From Sparassis latifolia (lineage: Eukaryota; Basidiomycota; Agaricomycetes; Polyporales; Sparassidaceae): a DNA stretch of 64,000 bases. This document shows positions 45,101 through 57,228 of the stretch, piece after piece (the stretch's first letter is position 1; every line of letters begins with the position of its first letter). The stretch spans positions 1,240,001-1,304,000 of the forward strand of contig CM031560.1 in the NCBI GenBank assembly GCA_018466975.1, in the 5' to 3' direction. The notes under the pieces were generated by a model, which saw only the letters and a program-made list of their open reading frames with translations, was not told the DNA's origin and did not search any database. Made by a program: the position numbers and the translations under genes.

Positions 45101-47124
45101 CAGCTTGGCATCGTCTTCACCTACGGCGAGATCGGAGTAATCCTCTATATCGGGACCAAGGGTTGCAAGGGCTGGTAATGATACTAACGGCAAAGGAACT
45201 ACGCCAGGGCCCTGGGGGCTGCGAGTGGGTCGAATGGTCCGGGCATTGTCGTCCGCCTCCACCTTCTCATCTTCAGCAGACGTCTTCTCCAAAGCTACAA
45301 CTCCATACCGCAAGTGAGTAGACTGATGCATGGGCCGGGATAACTACACCGCGAGCAGCGGAATGTGCGACTTACCTTGCAATTTCGTCAACGACGGACC
45401 TTCTTCGAAGTCATCATCCCAGTTGTCCGTCTGTTCCTCGGGGACTTGCAAAACGAAAGGCATAGGTAACGTCTCGCGAATGAGTCCCAGTGGAGCTGCA
45501 GCCACCGAAATTTTACCGTTCGGCACAGGTCCTGTTTTACGAGCAGCGTTGACGGAGGGTTGCGAGTTACTCGAGCTCATAGGCTGCATGGAACTGGGCA
45601 TATTGATCGGGGACGGGATGGGCGAATGCGGTGGAGCATCAGTGATGGAAGTACGGTGCCGTTCTGGGTTTCGTGAGGGTCGTGAGGGAGCTGGCATTGA
45701 GTAGTTAGCACAAGGGGTCGAGATATCAATCGATATCCCCTAGCGGACTTACATTTCAATGCCTCGTTCCATTCTTGTACCTTCAAGACAGCCTCGTCAT
45801 AGTTGTAGTTGCTTAGAGGCCTTCTCTCTGCTTCCCCGCTCTTCTTCCCCTCATTTCCTTGTCGGTCCTGGTGACTGGCCATCTGCTTCCGCGCCGCCAC
45901 CATCCATGGGTGTCGCAGTAGCTTCTTGGCAGAGATGCGGAGATTGCAGTCTTTCTGGAAACAATGATACAGGAAGTCCTTCACGATAGGCGACGCGCCC
46001 TCCGGAATTGGTGGAGAATCGTCTTGGACAATGCGGAACAGCGCAGGCATCGGGTCAAGAAAGTGATATGGAGGCTTCCCTTCCAAGAGTTCAATAACGG
46101 TACAACCTACGCTCCTGAAACAAGCGTTAGGGAGATAAATGAGTAACTGACGGAGAAGCTTCACCAGAACGAAGACTGACCATATGTCAGAGGCAGTCGT
46201 AGCTCCTGACTGCTCGATGACTTCAGGCGCCACTACGAAGGGAGTCATTACTGGGTACTTCAGAATCAATGTAAAGGAATTTACGCACTCCAGTATGGAC
46301 TGCCAACCACTGCATCGTCGCGGACGGCGCCTGTGGCTGTGCTACTAGCCACACCGAAGTCTGCCAACTTGACACAGCCATCCTTATTGGTGAGAATATT
46401 CGCGCCTTTGATGTCGCGATGGATCACTCCCTGGTCGTGAAGATACACGAGCCCTTCCAAGACTTGCGATATATAGACCCCCACGAGAGTCTCGGGAAAC
46501 TTCCCGAACTTCTTGCATATATTGTGAAGTGATCCATTCTCGCAGAATCTAGATCATCGTTTCACTAATTACTGGGTAGGCCGATGCAAATCGGGATATG
46601 CATGCTCACTCCAGAATAATATACAGGTACTGCTGCGTCTTCTCGAACCCTTTGTACTTGACAATGTTTGGATGCTGCGGTCCCAGTCAAGCGCAATTAC
46701 ACAGCATAGAAGGAGAGCAACATACGTTCAAGTTCTTGAGCAAATCGATCTCGGACTACCCGTGTGCGACACGGTCGTAATGGCAAGTGACTGTTGAAAG
46801 AGCGGTATACTCACCATGATCTGACCAATCTCACTCCTTGGGATGTTGCTCAGTTGTATCTCTTTGATAGCAACGGTCTCTCCGGTTGCCCAATTTAGAG
46901 CGCCTGTGGTAGCAAGCTGCAGCACCCGAACAGCCTGTAGCTATGATATCGTGACATACGGTATACTTGTCCGAACGCGCCTTTACCGAGGGAATCGCCA
47001 AGTTGCTGCACAAAATAACACGTCAATAACGCGTCCGTGGTCTCGCCATTGCGCCCATACGCACATAGGCATTGAGGAGTTTGTTGGATACAGAAGAGGC
47101 TCTGCTTCGAGTGGGGGACGACAT
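42152..47124 (-). CDS. Cdc7/Cdc15/SepH-type septation kinase with C-terminal armadillo-like region
   Basis: STE-group protein kinase of the septation initiation/mitotic exit network, relative of fission-yeast Cdc7 and Aspergillus SepH. Start ATG at 47124 gives [20 protein letters not shown], splicing to the P-loop [24 protein letters not shown] is in [17 protein letters not shown] in [18 protein letters not shown] and DFG in [19 protein letters not shown] and [20 protein letters not shown] complete the kinase core. A disordered linker follows, with [16 protein letters not shown] and [20 protein letters not shown]. The C-terminal half consists of helical repeats in many exons (for example [20 protein letters not shown] and [20 protein letters not shown]), as expected for an ARM-type fold. 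It ends [13 protein letters not shown] at 42152. Estimated 1,250-1,350 residues. All catalytic motifs are present. Confidence 0.9.
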
Positions 47125-47437
47125 GGTGGTATGGAAACGAAGGCAAGGTCAAAAGAATGGATGGACTTGCGTGAGAGAGGGCATTTAAGCCCTGCACAGC
47201 CCGTGAGTCAGCTTCAGAGGACCAGCGGCAGCGCAGAGCTGAGGGTACCAGAGCCACCCAGATAGATGTTCTTTACGCAGCGCTCTCCCAGCGCTTGCCC
47301 TTTGGCGACACAGAGCGATCACGTGATCTACTTTCCCTCTTTGGCAACTCGCCACAAGCGCAGCACTTCATCACGGCCGTCCGTCATCGGGACTACACCA
47401 CTGCTCCCCTGCGCTATTTCCCTTCCTGATCCTCAAC
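47125..47437. promoter_or_regulatory. Shared divergent promoter, kinase / syntaxin
   Basis: 313 bases between outward start codons. It includes a GATCACGTGATC palindrome at about 47317-47328, a CACGTG E-box core that could serve both genes (inference). Confidence 0.5.
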
Positions 47438-48532
47438 ATGAGCTTCCAGGACATTGAAGCAGGCCATGCGCAGCGTCCATACTCGCCCAACAATGGTCTG
47501 CCAAAATCCCAGGAGGAGGCTGCGTTTCTCAGCCTACAGTCGTCACTCTCGTTGCAAGTCTTCAAGATCAACTCTAATGTACAGGGAATCCTAAAGTTGG
47601 TGGACCAGTTGGGCACCACTCGTGATTCGCAGACATTGAGAAAATCTCTGTATGCCTTGCATCTGCTTGCCTCTCCGCAAAGTTCTAACACAGTGTGATA
47701 TGCGTAGCCATGATTTGACCGAAGCGACCCGTGAGATGGCGAAACGTGGGTCGGACGACCTGAAGAAACTTGCAGCACTACAGGCAACCTTGGTGTGTGC
47801 TTCAATTTGCTGACTCTGTCTCAGGCTTCTTAGTCCACGTCCTTTAGCCCCGGCACAAAACTTCGTTGCAGAAGACTTCACACGATTTCCAACTTTCCCT
47901 CGTTGCGTTCCAGCGGGCGCAGCAGGTCAGCGCAGAGCGACAACGGACAGTAGTTGAGGGCGTGAAGATTGCCATCGAGGAAGAAGGTGCAGCGTAAGCG
48001 GCGTTCACAGTGGTTGTTTTGCCCTTCTTCACATAGCTACAGGGAGCAACCCGAGCCCGGTACATCGCCTTCGCAACGGCAGGCTCAGATTTTGCATAAC
48101 CAGCTATCGCCGCAGGAACTAGCCTTCCAGGAGTCCCTTGTTCAAGAGCGTGAAGCCGAGATCAGGGAGATTGAGACGGGTATTCATGAGCTCTCAGAGA
48201 TCTTCAGAGATCTTGGTACACTTGTCTCAGAACAAGGCGGCATGCTTGGTGGGTATTTGTGTTCACCCTAGGTGACTTCCCACGCCTGACCCACGGCAGA
48301 TAACATCGAGTCCAACATCTCCTCTATCGCTGTCGACACCTCCGGCGCTGCGGAAGAGCTGAGCACTGCGCATGAATATCAGCGCCGGGCGGGCAAACGC
48401 GCGTTGTGCCTTATGCTTATCCTTATTGTGGTGGTCGCCGTCGTCCTCCTAGCCGTGCGTATACTGTTGCTTATCGCTCGTTGCCCCACTGGTGTACCAA
48501 TGCTTTGTTTTCACGTTTAGATCCTGTCATGA
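47438..48532 (+). CDS. Endosomal/vacuolar syntaxin (Pep12-like t-SNARE)
   Basis: Qa-SNARE involved in fusion at endosomal or vacuolar membranes. Exon 1 from 47438 reads MSFQDIEAGHAQRPYSPNNG and FKINSNVQGILKLVDQLGTT. It splices to HDLTEATREMAKRGSDDLKK, then PRHKTSLQKTSHDFQLSLVA and FQRAQQVSAERQRTVVEG, the Habc helices. The SNARE motif is in FQESLVQEREAEIREIETGI, HELSEIFRDLGTLVSEQGGM and DNIESNISSIAVDTSGAAEE, with the zero-layer Gln in SEQGG. A C-terminal anchor ALCLMLILIVVVAVVLLA continues across a final intron to ILS and TGA at 48530-48532. All five introns keep frame, for about 270 residues. I cannot tell Pep12 from Vam3 by eye. Confidence 0.9.
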
Positions 48533-49167
48533 CAAATATACAACATGGGTGTTTTGAACTCCCACTCAGCTGCATCTTCCTTGCAGCTTGGTTTGACCCT
48601 GGTCGTGATTGTAATTGATGGGACTCGTCATGATGTGTTTATTAGAACCTACTTATGGAGGAACGTCCTCCAACGGTCGTTGGAGTGAGTATATTACTAG
48701 TATTTCAAGATACCCTCGCGCTTTTCGTTGTTCTGCCAAAGCACTTTCCGTGCTCTGTCCCTTCTGCGCCCCGGCGAATACTGTCCGGCTGAGGCTTTTA
48801 TGTGGGAGGTTGTATCACGACTCGCACTAGTCTTGCGAAGGGTCATGAAGATTAATGTGAAGTTGTGAAGTGCGACCATCCGACAAGGAACATGTAAGCC
48901 AAGCGTACGTTGGGGATAGATTAGAGCACAGATGACGGCGAGCACGAGTAGAACGGACGACGAGTAGTAGTGTATCGTGACTGCAGGCAGCAGGCTAAAA
49001 CAGGCGTAAACATCGAGAGCATGAATGAAAGCTGACAGGGTACTTGGAACGTAAGAAAGTAGCATGCGCGTGGTCGAAATTCTAGTGTACGACACCAGGA
49101 TGAGATCAACTTGAAGATCCCGAAAAAGGAGAATAGTCAGCGAACACAAGTAAACGAAGAGCGAATA
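48533..49167. other. Convergent 3' region
   Basis: 635 bases between the syntaxin and KOW-protein stops. A 150-codon minus-strand frame (48697-49149) has hydrophobic patches but no recognisable family, and it sits where 3' untranslated regions are expected. I do not call it a gene. Confidence 0.45.
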
Positions 49168-50372
49168 TCAGAGATTCAGAATATTGTCGTCCTCATCAAC
49201 TTCGAGGATCCGCTCCAAGTTCTCCGCGGCAACTGTGCAGTGCATCTTTCCGACGGAGATGAACCACCCGATCTCGTCTTCCTCCCGGACCTTGCCCACC
49301 TCACCTCTGTGGTCACCCTGAAGCATCAAAACGTTCTGACCGGGCTCATCGGGCTCGACGGGCCAGAGATACACCACGGGTATCGTGAGGGTCGCTTCAG
49401 ACTCATCCCTGGGATTCAACATCTTGACACGAGCGACAGGAGGCATTATGGAGCTCCCAGAAACGAACACCATCAAAATTACTCCTCGCGCTCCCTCGAG
49501 ATCACCATTGTACCAGCCGTCTTTCTGTCCGTCGCCGTGCGAGCCCTGTATCACGACGAGCATTCCTCGTTTAGACCGGATTTCTGGAAACAATAGCCAG
49601 TTTTCATGCCGCACTGCCAATTCTACAGAATTCGATTAGTGCATCTTCGAAGAATAGTTTCATAGGGCATACCGAACGTCGAATCTGCTGAATGTAATTG
49701 AGTTGAAGAAGCATCTCCAGAAGGTAGCTCCGCGGAATCGGTGTCCGTAGATGATACCCCACTTCTAGACGGCCCCCATTTGGGCTGGAATGGGTCAAGG
49801 ACGATAGTCAGAGCCGATATTCAATGTATTGGCAAAATAAACGGACGCACAGGATCCAGTGATGGTCGAGAAACAGTTGTAGAGCGATTACGGCCACGTT
49901 GAACACTTACCTTCGACGGTTGAGAAGACGTATGGGCAGCTACCTGAGGAGCTGTCCAGCGTTCGGACTTCTGCCTCTTGCGATCACCGCCATCTTCCAC
50001 CTTGATCTCCTCCTGCTCTTGTTTTACACTGACTGATGCAGTACGCTTGCGAAGAACATCGATTCCAGAATTAAGAAGTAGTTTTGGCGTGTCATCAGCT
50101 TCCTGCTTAACTTCCCCTAAGGAAAACAAAAATGTGAGCGTGGTGTCTTCCACAGAAGCAACAGAATACGACCAACCCGACGACACGATACTACGCTTCT
50201 CATTCCACTGCGTGAGTAAGGCACTCGGACAATCGCGTCTGATGACCCAACATGGCTTCCATGCCTCACCAGTGCGAGGATTGACACCAGTCCGCTGAAT
50301 CAAGAACCCTTCATCGATGATGACCGCGTCTGGCTGAGCTGCTGCACTCCCCCTTTCAAGGCCGGTCGCCAT
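49168..50372 (-). CDS. KOW-motif protein of unknown function
   Basis: Three exons (50372-49911, 49784-49673, 49622-49168) splice in frame to 342 residues. The N-terminus reads MATGLERGSAAAQPDAVIID, EGFLIQRTGVNPRTGEAWKP, then an acidic/basic linker (VKQEQEEIKVEDGGDRKRQK) typical of nuclear proteins. The middle is Ser/Thr-rich (SGVSSTDTDSAELPSGDASS). The C-terminal domain has VRHENWLLFPEIRSKRGMLV and VVYLWPVEPDEPGQNVLMLQ, then GDHRGEVGKVREEDE, a KOW motif as in Spt5 and ribosomal uL24 proteins. KOW domains bind RNA or other proteins in transcription and translation. A nuclear role linked to elongation is a reasonable guess. The full gene is not recognised as a known named protein. Confidence 0.75.
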
Positions 50373-51491
50373 CTCACACTAGCAGAACACAGCTAGAGAC
50401 GATTCAACTTGACTGCTGCGGCAATGTAGTAAGACGGCTATTTCTCTATTTGGCAGCAGCCGTTCGGATCGCCGCGGTCATGTGATCGCGTCGGGATCGC
50501 CTCGCTCAGCTGCGCTTCAGTGAGGCCAGTGTTGTGCCGGTCCCGAACCGGACGCCCTAGACTAAACGTCGACTTGTAGACTAGTCTAGCGGTTAACGTT
50601 GCATAGTCGCCGATTTCATGTAAACTTCGTAGACTTTCCCAGAACTATCGGCGTCGCACCCTATTGGCTGAAGGCATTGATCACGTGAAAGCCTGAGAGA
50701 GCATACAACCTAGCAACAGATCTGATAAGATATCTTGTTTCGAGCCTGCACGGTTGTGAATTGTGGCGGCGGTCTAGTGACTAGAATGACCCCCACTGGA
50801 CGTTCTTCCCTTCTAAAATGGTCGTCACACTTTTTTCCTTCTTAACACAACATCTATACTGGGCCACTGGGCAGTCATGCGCGAAGTCCTCGCTGGATTT
50901 AGACACAGAGAGAGCTCGTGGGAGGGCTTGACTCCGAGGAGGTTGAATTAGATGATGTTATGGTGTACTCCTAGACCAGTGGCTTTCCAGTGGTGCCACG
51001 TTGCTAGATAGGCATTATATTATCTCTTATGTCGTAGTGCAGCATTCTCCGCCATTACTCTCGCGATGAGCCACAGTCTCTGCATGTCGCGCAGCCCTCA
51101 GGATCAGCCACAGGACGATTATGTAAACAGTTCACCGGTTTACCGTCGACTGCGTATACAAGTCTACAAGTTTCGAACTAAGTCAACTGTTGTCGACTAG
51201 TTCAGGACTGGCACAACACTGAGTGAGGCGGCAGATACGACTCGACGACGTACACCGTTGTCCATAGAGTTCGCAGATAGCCAAAGGATGAGCGCAAGTG
51301 ACCAGGGATAACTCACAACCTACACAGCTCTCCGACATGGGCAAGTTGTGAGACTTACGTTGTTAAAAACCATCGAGGCTCTCTTCGTGGCACTAGCAGC
51401 ACTTCTGCAACTTGCGAGCATTGTACAACTACACTGTCAAGTGTTATGAGGTATCGTAAGTATACTTGGAGTATGGCATCGACATGACCGT
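50373..51491. other. Intergenic, no gene recognised
   Basis: 1,119 bases upstream of the KOW gene and downstream of DPP5. It has no open frame with recognisable content and no obvious tRNA. ACTAGTCTAG-type words occur near 50578-50590. Confidence 0.5.
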
Positions 51492-54400
51492 TCACTCATC
51501 CTTGCCTACAAACTTGTCAAACCAGCGGAACACCTCATAATGCCACTTCAGGCTGCAGCACCCTGTCAGTGATTGTCAATGTCCAGGCGTAACAAAGACG
51601 GACCTGTTCTTATGATTCAATACCCAATGATTTTCATCCGGGAAAATGACCAGGCGGCTGGGAACACTGAGTCTAACATTTGTGGAGCTAACAGTCGTAT
51701 CACCATCAATGAGTGAAAAAGCTCACTGCTGCAACGCATGGAAGGCGCTGATACCGTCCGTCTCCGGTAAACGGTAATCCTTGCTTCCATGAATGACTAA
51801 CTGCGGCGTCGACCACCTATGTACGAAGTTTGCGGGGTCATATCTGAAGCCTTCTTTAGTGACTTGTCGTCTTAGAGGCAGAGCACAGAACTGACTTTGC
51901 TATAGTTGCTTTTGCCTCAGGCTCCCACGGGCGACCAGACCACTCGTGATTGAACTTCGCGCAATCGTCAGGAATACCGAGTGAAATAATAGCAGATTAC
52001 GGCGAAACGCTCACGAAAAAGAGTTCATCGGTGGAATAGCCGTTGTAGGCGGAAGAGAAAACCTGGTGCGCTTGATCAGTATAGCGGACGCCCAAGAAAC
52101 GAATGAGCCTACACCATCATGGCATAGTAAGGCTTTGAAGCCGAAGCCGTACTCAGGGTGGCCCTGGATCCAGCTAAACCAAAAACATTAGATGTCCACC
52201 GTGATTGAGAGACATGGGGTAAACATACTTGATCGCATATCCACCATAACTTGCACCGGCAGCTACGGCTCGATCCGCATCTATCTACGAACAAAGAAAA
52301 GCAGCTAATATGAACTAAATCTGCCACGAGTAGTGGAAAGATGAACCTCAGGGAATTTGTTAAGAATGTATGCCCAGCCCTTGCGCAGATCCTCCATAGG
52401 CTTGCCTCCCCAATCTCCGGAGATAGCATCAGTAAACTCTACAGCATCGACACAGTGAGTATATATCTCATCGCCTCTACCAGATCACTAACCTTGGCCG
52501 AATGTTGTCGAGCCTGTGGGATTGATGAGGACGGTGAAGTACCCTTGCTGGGCGAAAACTGGAAGAGGCATTCAGGGATGTCTTCGCCACGCAGATGACA
52601 GGGATTGTAGGGACAAGCTCACTGTTGGGGTTCCACCGCGTCGACCACTGATCTTCCCAAGCACCCTGGGGTCCTGTCTCACCGTCTCAGCACCCGATGA
52701 GGAAAGTTCGACAACTTCACCAACCTCCATGAATGAGCAGTACAATCGGCCACTTCTTCTTCTCGCCTTCCTTGAAGCCTGGAGGCTTGAGAATAAAGCC
52801 CTGCACCTGCTTACCCAGCGCACCCTCGAACCAAAAGTCCTCGCCTGCACTGAGGCTCTTTTCCTTGAGATCGTTCTCAGCAAACCGGGTGAGCCGTTCG
52901 ATCTTCCCCTTGAAAGTTTTGCGAGAAGTAGAGGAGTGGAGGTCAAGACTCTCGAGCCCACGGAGCGCGTAGACATCGTTTGGTGAAGTCAACGAGCTGT
53001 ACGTGAAGAGGAGGCGGCCATTGGGAAGAGGCTGGACGGCTGTAGCGGCGCCGGTCGACGTAAGTGCAAGAGGGTTCCGATACTCGGGCGGAAAAGCTGG
53101 GTCAGTTGTATATGACTCTGGAGTAGGCGGGACGGGCAGCACGAATACTTTGACGCGTGCATGTTCGCCTGCTGTAATATAAAGAGACCGGCCATCGTCG
53201 GAGAACTAGAACGGCGTGTGGGTTAAGAGTCCAATACGAGAGCGGCGGCACGCACGATAATTGCTTCTGGAGAGCGGTCCCAGTGTTGCGTGAGTGTATA
53301 TTGCACATCTTTGGTCAGATCATGTATTACGATCTTCGCTCTGCGAGCATCCATGTCAGACATCATCATCCGGGCGAGCCGTACAGCATACCTGTCGGCT
53401 TCGCTGCCATCGTTGTCTAGTTGCAACCAGGCCGCCTTGTCACCTTGCGGACTGTAGATGGGACTGTGAGTAGCGCCAAACTTTCCAGTCGTCAACTCTC
53501 GCGGCTTGGACTGTCCGCTCAGATCAACGATATACACCTGAACCAGAAGAAAGTAGGTCTGAGTCACCAATTCTGTCCTCAGAAGTACATGGACCCACAT
53601 TCTGCTTAGTATGCCAAGATGCAGGTAGCTCAGGGTCTTTTACGGTATACACGACGTGAGTTTCCGAGACGTCAAAATCCTCCGTTCCACCAAACGGCTC
53701 AACAGGACAGTACTAGAAGCAGCTACGCTTAAGTACTCTTCACGTCGAAACATGGGTGATAGCTTACGTGACCCGTGCCATTCAGAAGGTTCACATACTC
53801 AGTGCCGAGCGACCACTTCTTGTCCGGAGATTGAGCAAGCTTTACAGAGAACAAAGACGGCCTCTTCGGACCAGCCCATGTGTCCCAATGCCTCTCGTAC
53901 GTCTCATCATACACGAATGCTGAGTCTCCTCTGTTCTCCCAAGCCTCATCATTCTTCTTGACCGCGGTGATGTCTCCATCCGCATGAACTAAGTCCGAGA
54001 ATACGAGCACGCCAGACTTCACGGATAGTTTGAAGTTTTGAGCAGTCGCGGTAGGGAACTTGCCGATGAGGGCGGGAGAATCGGGCACACTCAGGATGTC
54101 CGCAGATGGTTCGGTCTTAAACTTGACAGAAAGCGCGTAGAGGGACGTGACCTTGTCGTTATCTTCTCCTTCCACAACGGCATGGGCAACCGTGCGCGAG
54201 TCGAGCCAGAACGCGTCGCCGCCATTGGCAAGAGGTATCTCCAACGGCTGCACGGTTGATTCAATGGGTGCTATGAATATCGACTTGTAGTTCCTGGACG
54301 ACGTGTCAGTCTGGAGAAAGTAACACAGATATGGTCCAAATATTCACTTCTTCTCGTCTAACGAGTACTTGCTGATGGGCACAAGTGCAAGATCTCCCAA

Positions 54401-54592
54401 TGCATTTGCAACTCCAGTCCCAGGTCTAGCCAGCTCAATCAGATCTTTCGGCGAGAAAACAGCAGAGCCCTCCTTGAAGGTAAAGTCAGGTCTAGCAGAC
54501 ATGATAGTGTCGGTCAGCTTCACAGGAGCTTCCACAGGGATCTGAGCAGCGAGCCCCAGTAGAGAAAAGGGAAAAGCTTGCAGGAAACGCAT
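51492..54592 (-). CDS. DPP5: Secreted dipeptidyl-peptidase 5, S9 family
   Basis: Extracellular serine peptidase of the prolyl oligopeptidase family S9 that releases dipeptides. Start ATG at 54592 gives a signal peptide (MRFLQAFPFSLLGLAAQIPV). The beta-propeller half includes TFKEGSAVFSPKDLIELA, PLANGGDAFWLDSRTVAHAV, VLVFSDLVHADGDITAVKKN, ETYERHWDTWAGPKRPSLFS and SPIYSPQGDKAAWLQLDNDG. The hydrolase half has KPPGFKEGEKKKWPIVLLIH-GGW, the nucleophile in GASYGGYAIK (about 52230), the catalytic Asp in VIHGSKDYRLPE and the His in DENHWVLNHKN. The end is FRWFDKFVGKDE with TGA at 51492-51494. Roughly a dozen short introns. The whole triad is present, so it should be active. It is head-to-head with RPT5, 207 bases apart. 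Confidence 0.92.
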
Positions 54593-54799
54593 TGCGTTCG
54601 CACTGCTGTGTGAGCGACCTTACGGAGAACGTCTATTTTTGGCTGCTGCACGCTGGTGTTGCACATGGAGGGAATGGGCGAGGATCTTATCAGTTAAGTG
54701 GTACACGTAAGAGGTTAATTATGTAATTTCACATAACTAAGTTGTGTCATCACGCGCGTACGCGTCCTCGGACGCGCTCACGCTCATTTCACCTCCATC
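54593..54799. promoter_or_regulatory. Shared divergent promoter, DPP5 / RPT5
   Basis: 207 bases between outward start codons. The right half contains alternating CGCGCGTACGCG near 54752. The two products have unrelated known roles (secreted peptidase, proteasome ATPase). Confidence 0.5.
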
Positions 54800-56444
54800 A
54801 TGTCTTCAGCACAACCCCCACCCCCCCCACCCGACAACAACAATGAGAAACAGCCAGAAACTGAGCCCTCGACGTCGACTGCACCCCAGGAGGCTGCCAT
54901 GGACACCACTCCGGACCAACCTGCCGAAGAGACATGGGCGGATATACCAGAGGACATTATGAACTTGAGCACAGATGAGATTTTGACGAGAATACGTCTC
55001 ATTGACAACGATCTGAAGGTATGTTTACTCGCCATACCTGGAGGCTTCTTTATTCACTTTGGCGGTAGGTTATGCGGTCAGAGACATTGCGTCTACAGCA
55101 CGAGCAAAATGTCATGAAGGAGAAGATTCGGGAGAACGGGGAGAAAATCAAGCAGAACAAGGTCCTTCCATATCTTGTAGGAAATGTTATCGAGGTGAGT
55201 GTACCATGCACGCTCTGTATTGTATTCTAAGCCATCGCAGATTCTCGACGTCGACCCAGAAGGTGAGGAAGACGGTGCTAACCGGGATTTGGATTCCATG
55301 CGCAAGGGCAAATGCGCAGTTATCAAAACTTCTACAAGGCAAACTGTCTTCCTGCCGCTCATTGGTCTTGTCCCCGCCGAGAAGCTCAGACCGCAGGACC
55401 TTGTCGGGGTAAACAAGGACTCGTATCTGATCCTCGACACACTACCCGCTGAATACGACTCACGTGTGAAAGCGATGGAGGTGGACGAGAGGCCTACGGA
55501 GACATATACCGATATCGGTGGACTGGAGAAGCAGATTGAGGAACTCGTAGAGGCTATCGTTCTGCCTATGGAGCAAGGGGATAAATTCAAGACTCTTGGA
55601 ATCGTACCTCCGAAAGGTTGCTTGATGTATGGCGCTCCTGGTAAGTTTGTATAACTTCGGCGTAATTACAGCTTATAATGATTAAATCCCACAGGCACGG
55701 GGAAGACGTTAATGGCTCGTGCATGTGCTGCGCAGACGAATGCGTGCTATCTCAAGCTTGCTGGCCCTTCACTAGTGCAGATGTTCATTGGTGACGGTGC
55801 AAAGTTAGTGCGAGACGCATTCGAGCTTGCGAAAGAGAAAGCACCCTCCATTATTTTTATCGATGAATTGGATGCTATCGGTACCAAACGTTTCGACTCG
55901 GAGAAGAGTGGAGATCGTGAGGTACAGCGGACAATGTTGGAGCTCCTGAACCAGCTCGACGGGTTCAGCAGCGACGAACGAATCAAGGTGTGCCATGACC
56001 CTCCTTTTACCTATAATTAGTACTTACACACTGGACAGGTAATCGCCGCGACGAACCGTATCGATATCCTTGACCCCGCGTTGCTCCGATCAGGACGTTT
56101 GGATAGGAAGATTGAGTTCCCGCTGCCAAACGAGACTGCCCGTGCTCGTATCCTCGAGATTCACTCACGAAAGATGGCCGTATCGCCTGGCGTGAACTTC
56201 GAAGAACTTGCGCGTAGCACAGACGAGTTCAATGGCGCACAGCTGAAGGCAGTCTGCGTAGAGGCTGGTATGATTGCTCTGCGGGAAGGTGCGACGAAGT
56301 TGAACCACGAGCACTTCCTCAGTGGGATTGCAGAAGGTAAGTCCGTTCGGACTCCCGTTGTGTAGAGCCTGAACTGATTGCACACATTGATTCGAACTAC
56401 CAGTGCAAAGCAAGAAGAAGAACGATCTCGTCTACTTCATGTAG
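54800..56444 (+). CDS. RPT5: 26S proteasome regulatory ATPase subunit Rpt5
   Basis: One of six AAA ATPases in the base of the 19S regulatory particle. Start ATG at 54800 gives a Pro-rich N-terminus ([20 protein letters not shown]), then [20 protein letters not shown] and the coiled-coil [20 protein letters not shown]. The OB domain includes [20 protein letters not shown], and [20 protein letters not shown] follows. ATPase motifs are GAPGTGKT (split by an intron after GAPG), Walker [16 protein letters not shown], and arginine fingers in [16 protein letters not shown]. The C-terminus reads [12 protein letters not shown] at 56442-56444. About 455 residues. Rpt5 normally ends in an HbYX motif such as YYA or FYA; here the last three residues are YFM. 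All catalytic motifs are intact. Confidence 0.96.
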
Positions 56445-57228
56445 TGCACCTGGCTTTGTGGCTGTCATTTTTATCGTCAATGCATTTTCTGTGTCATGAT
56501 ATGATGCATATGCATAAATCATGTCGATTCCACGAGTATTTCGCAGAAGGAAGATCGCATACAGGTGATTCGGAATTTCGCCGCTGACTGGATGGGCCTT
56601 ACGTATCCTTGCTGCGTTGGGCCAGCGTGCATTTCTATCGTCCGTCGCAAGTGTTGTTTGACTTCGAAAGCTGAAGTACGGGTAAAGGTGTGCGCATGAA
56701 TGGGTTTGTGAGTTTCCCTGAAGTCGTGTAGCCCGCATGTGAGTTTCACTGATTCACGTGTCCCAAAGCACCTCTGATTGCGATAGGGACAAACCGCAAG
56801 CATATGGGTATGTGGTGGAGCCCTGCAACATGTGTTCATCGAAGCCCGGCTAGCGGCGGAATTCACAGTCATCTTCTCTGCACGTTTTGACTGGTATGCA
56901 AATACGACTTGCAGTCTAGTTTCACTCCAGTCTCACTGTACTGCAGAGACTCCATCGGTATGTCCATTCACCTACCCTGGTGTCTATTAGGTTTGCCCAG
57001 GTGTGCCTCGATGCACAGCCACCACGAACTGAGGAAAGCCTAAGGCCATTCTCTATACTTCAAGATCTCTGTGTTCATCTACGGCCATCGGTGCCGTCCG
57101 GGGACTTCGCCCACGCGTTACAAATAGATCCGCCCGAGCTATAAATCGGTGAGCATGCAGATTCGAGTGTATATCACCGCTTCCTCGCCGACCTGAAGCA
57201 CCACATCACATTCATCTATCGTGTCAAT
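56445..57228. other. Intergenic, no gene recognised
   Basis: 784 bases between RPT5 stop and the small secreted protein start. The right part contains that gene's promoter, including the TATA-like word listed separately. Open frames on the minus strand near 56400-56870 have no recognisable content. Confidence 0.55.
57140..57146 (+). promoter_or_regulatory. TATA-like box of the small secreted protein gene
   Basis: TATAAAT lies 83-89 bases upstream of the start codon at 57229, within the usual distance for a fungal TATA box with a 5' leader of about 50 bases. It is position-supported only. Confidence 0.5.

Noticed and set aside
48697..49149. 150-codon minus-strand frame with hydrophobic patches
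   Set aside because: It lies between converging 3' ends, has no exon partner or family resemblance and an undistinguished start; too weak to call.
52516..52986. 156-codon plus-strand frame
   Set aside because: Antisense to DPP5 exons.
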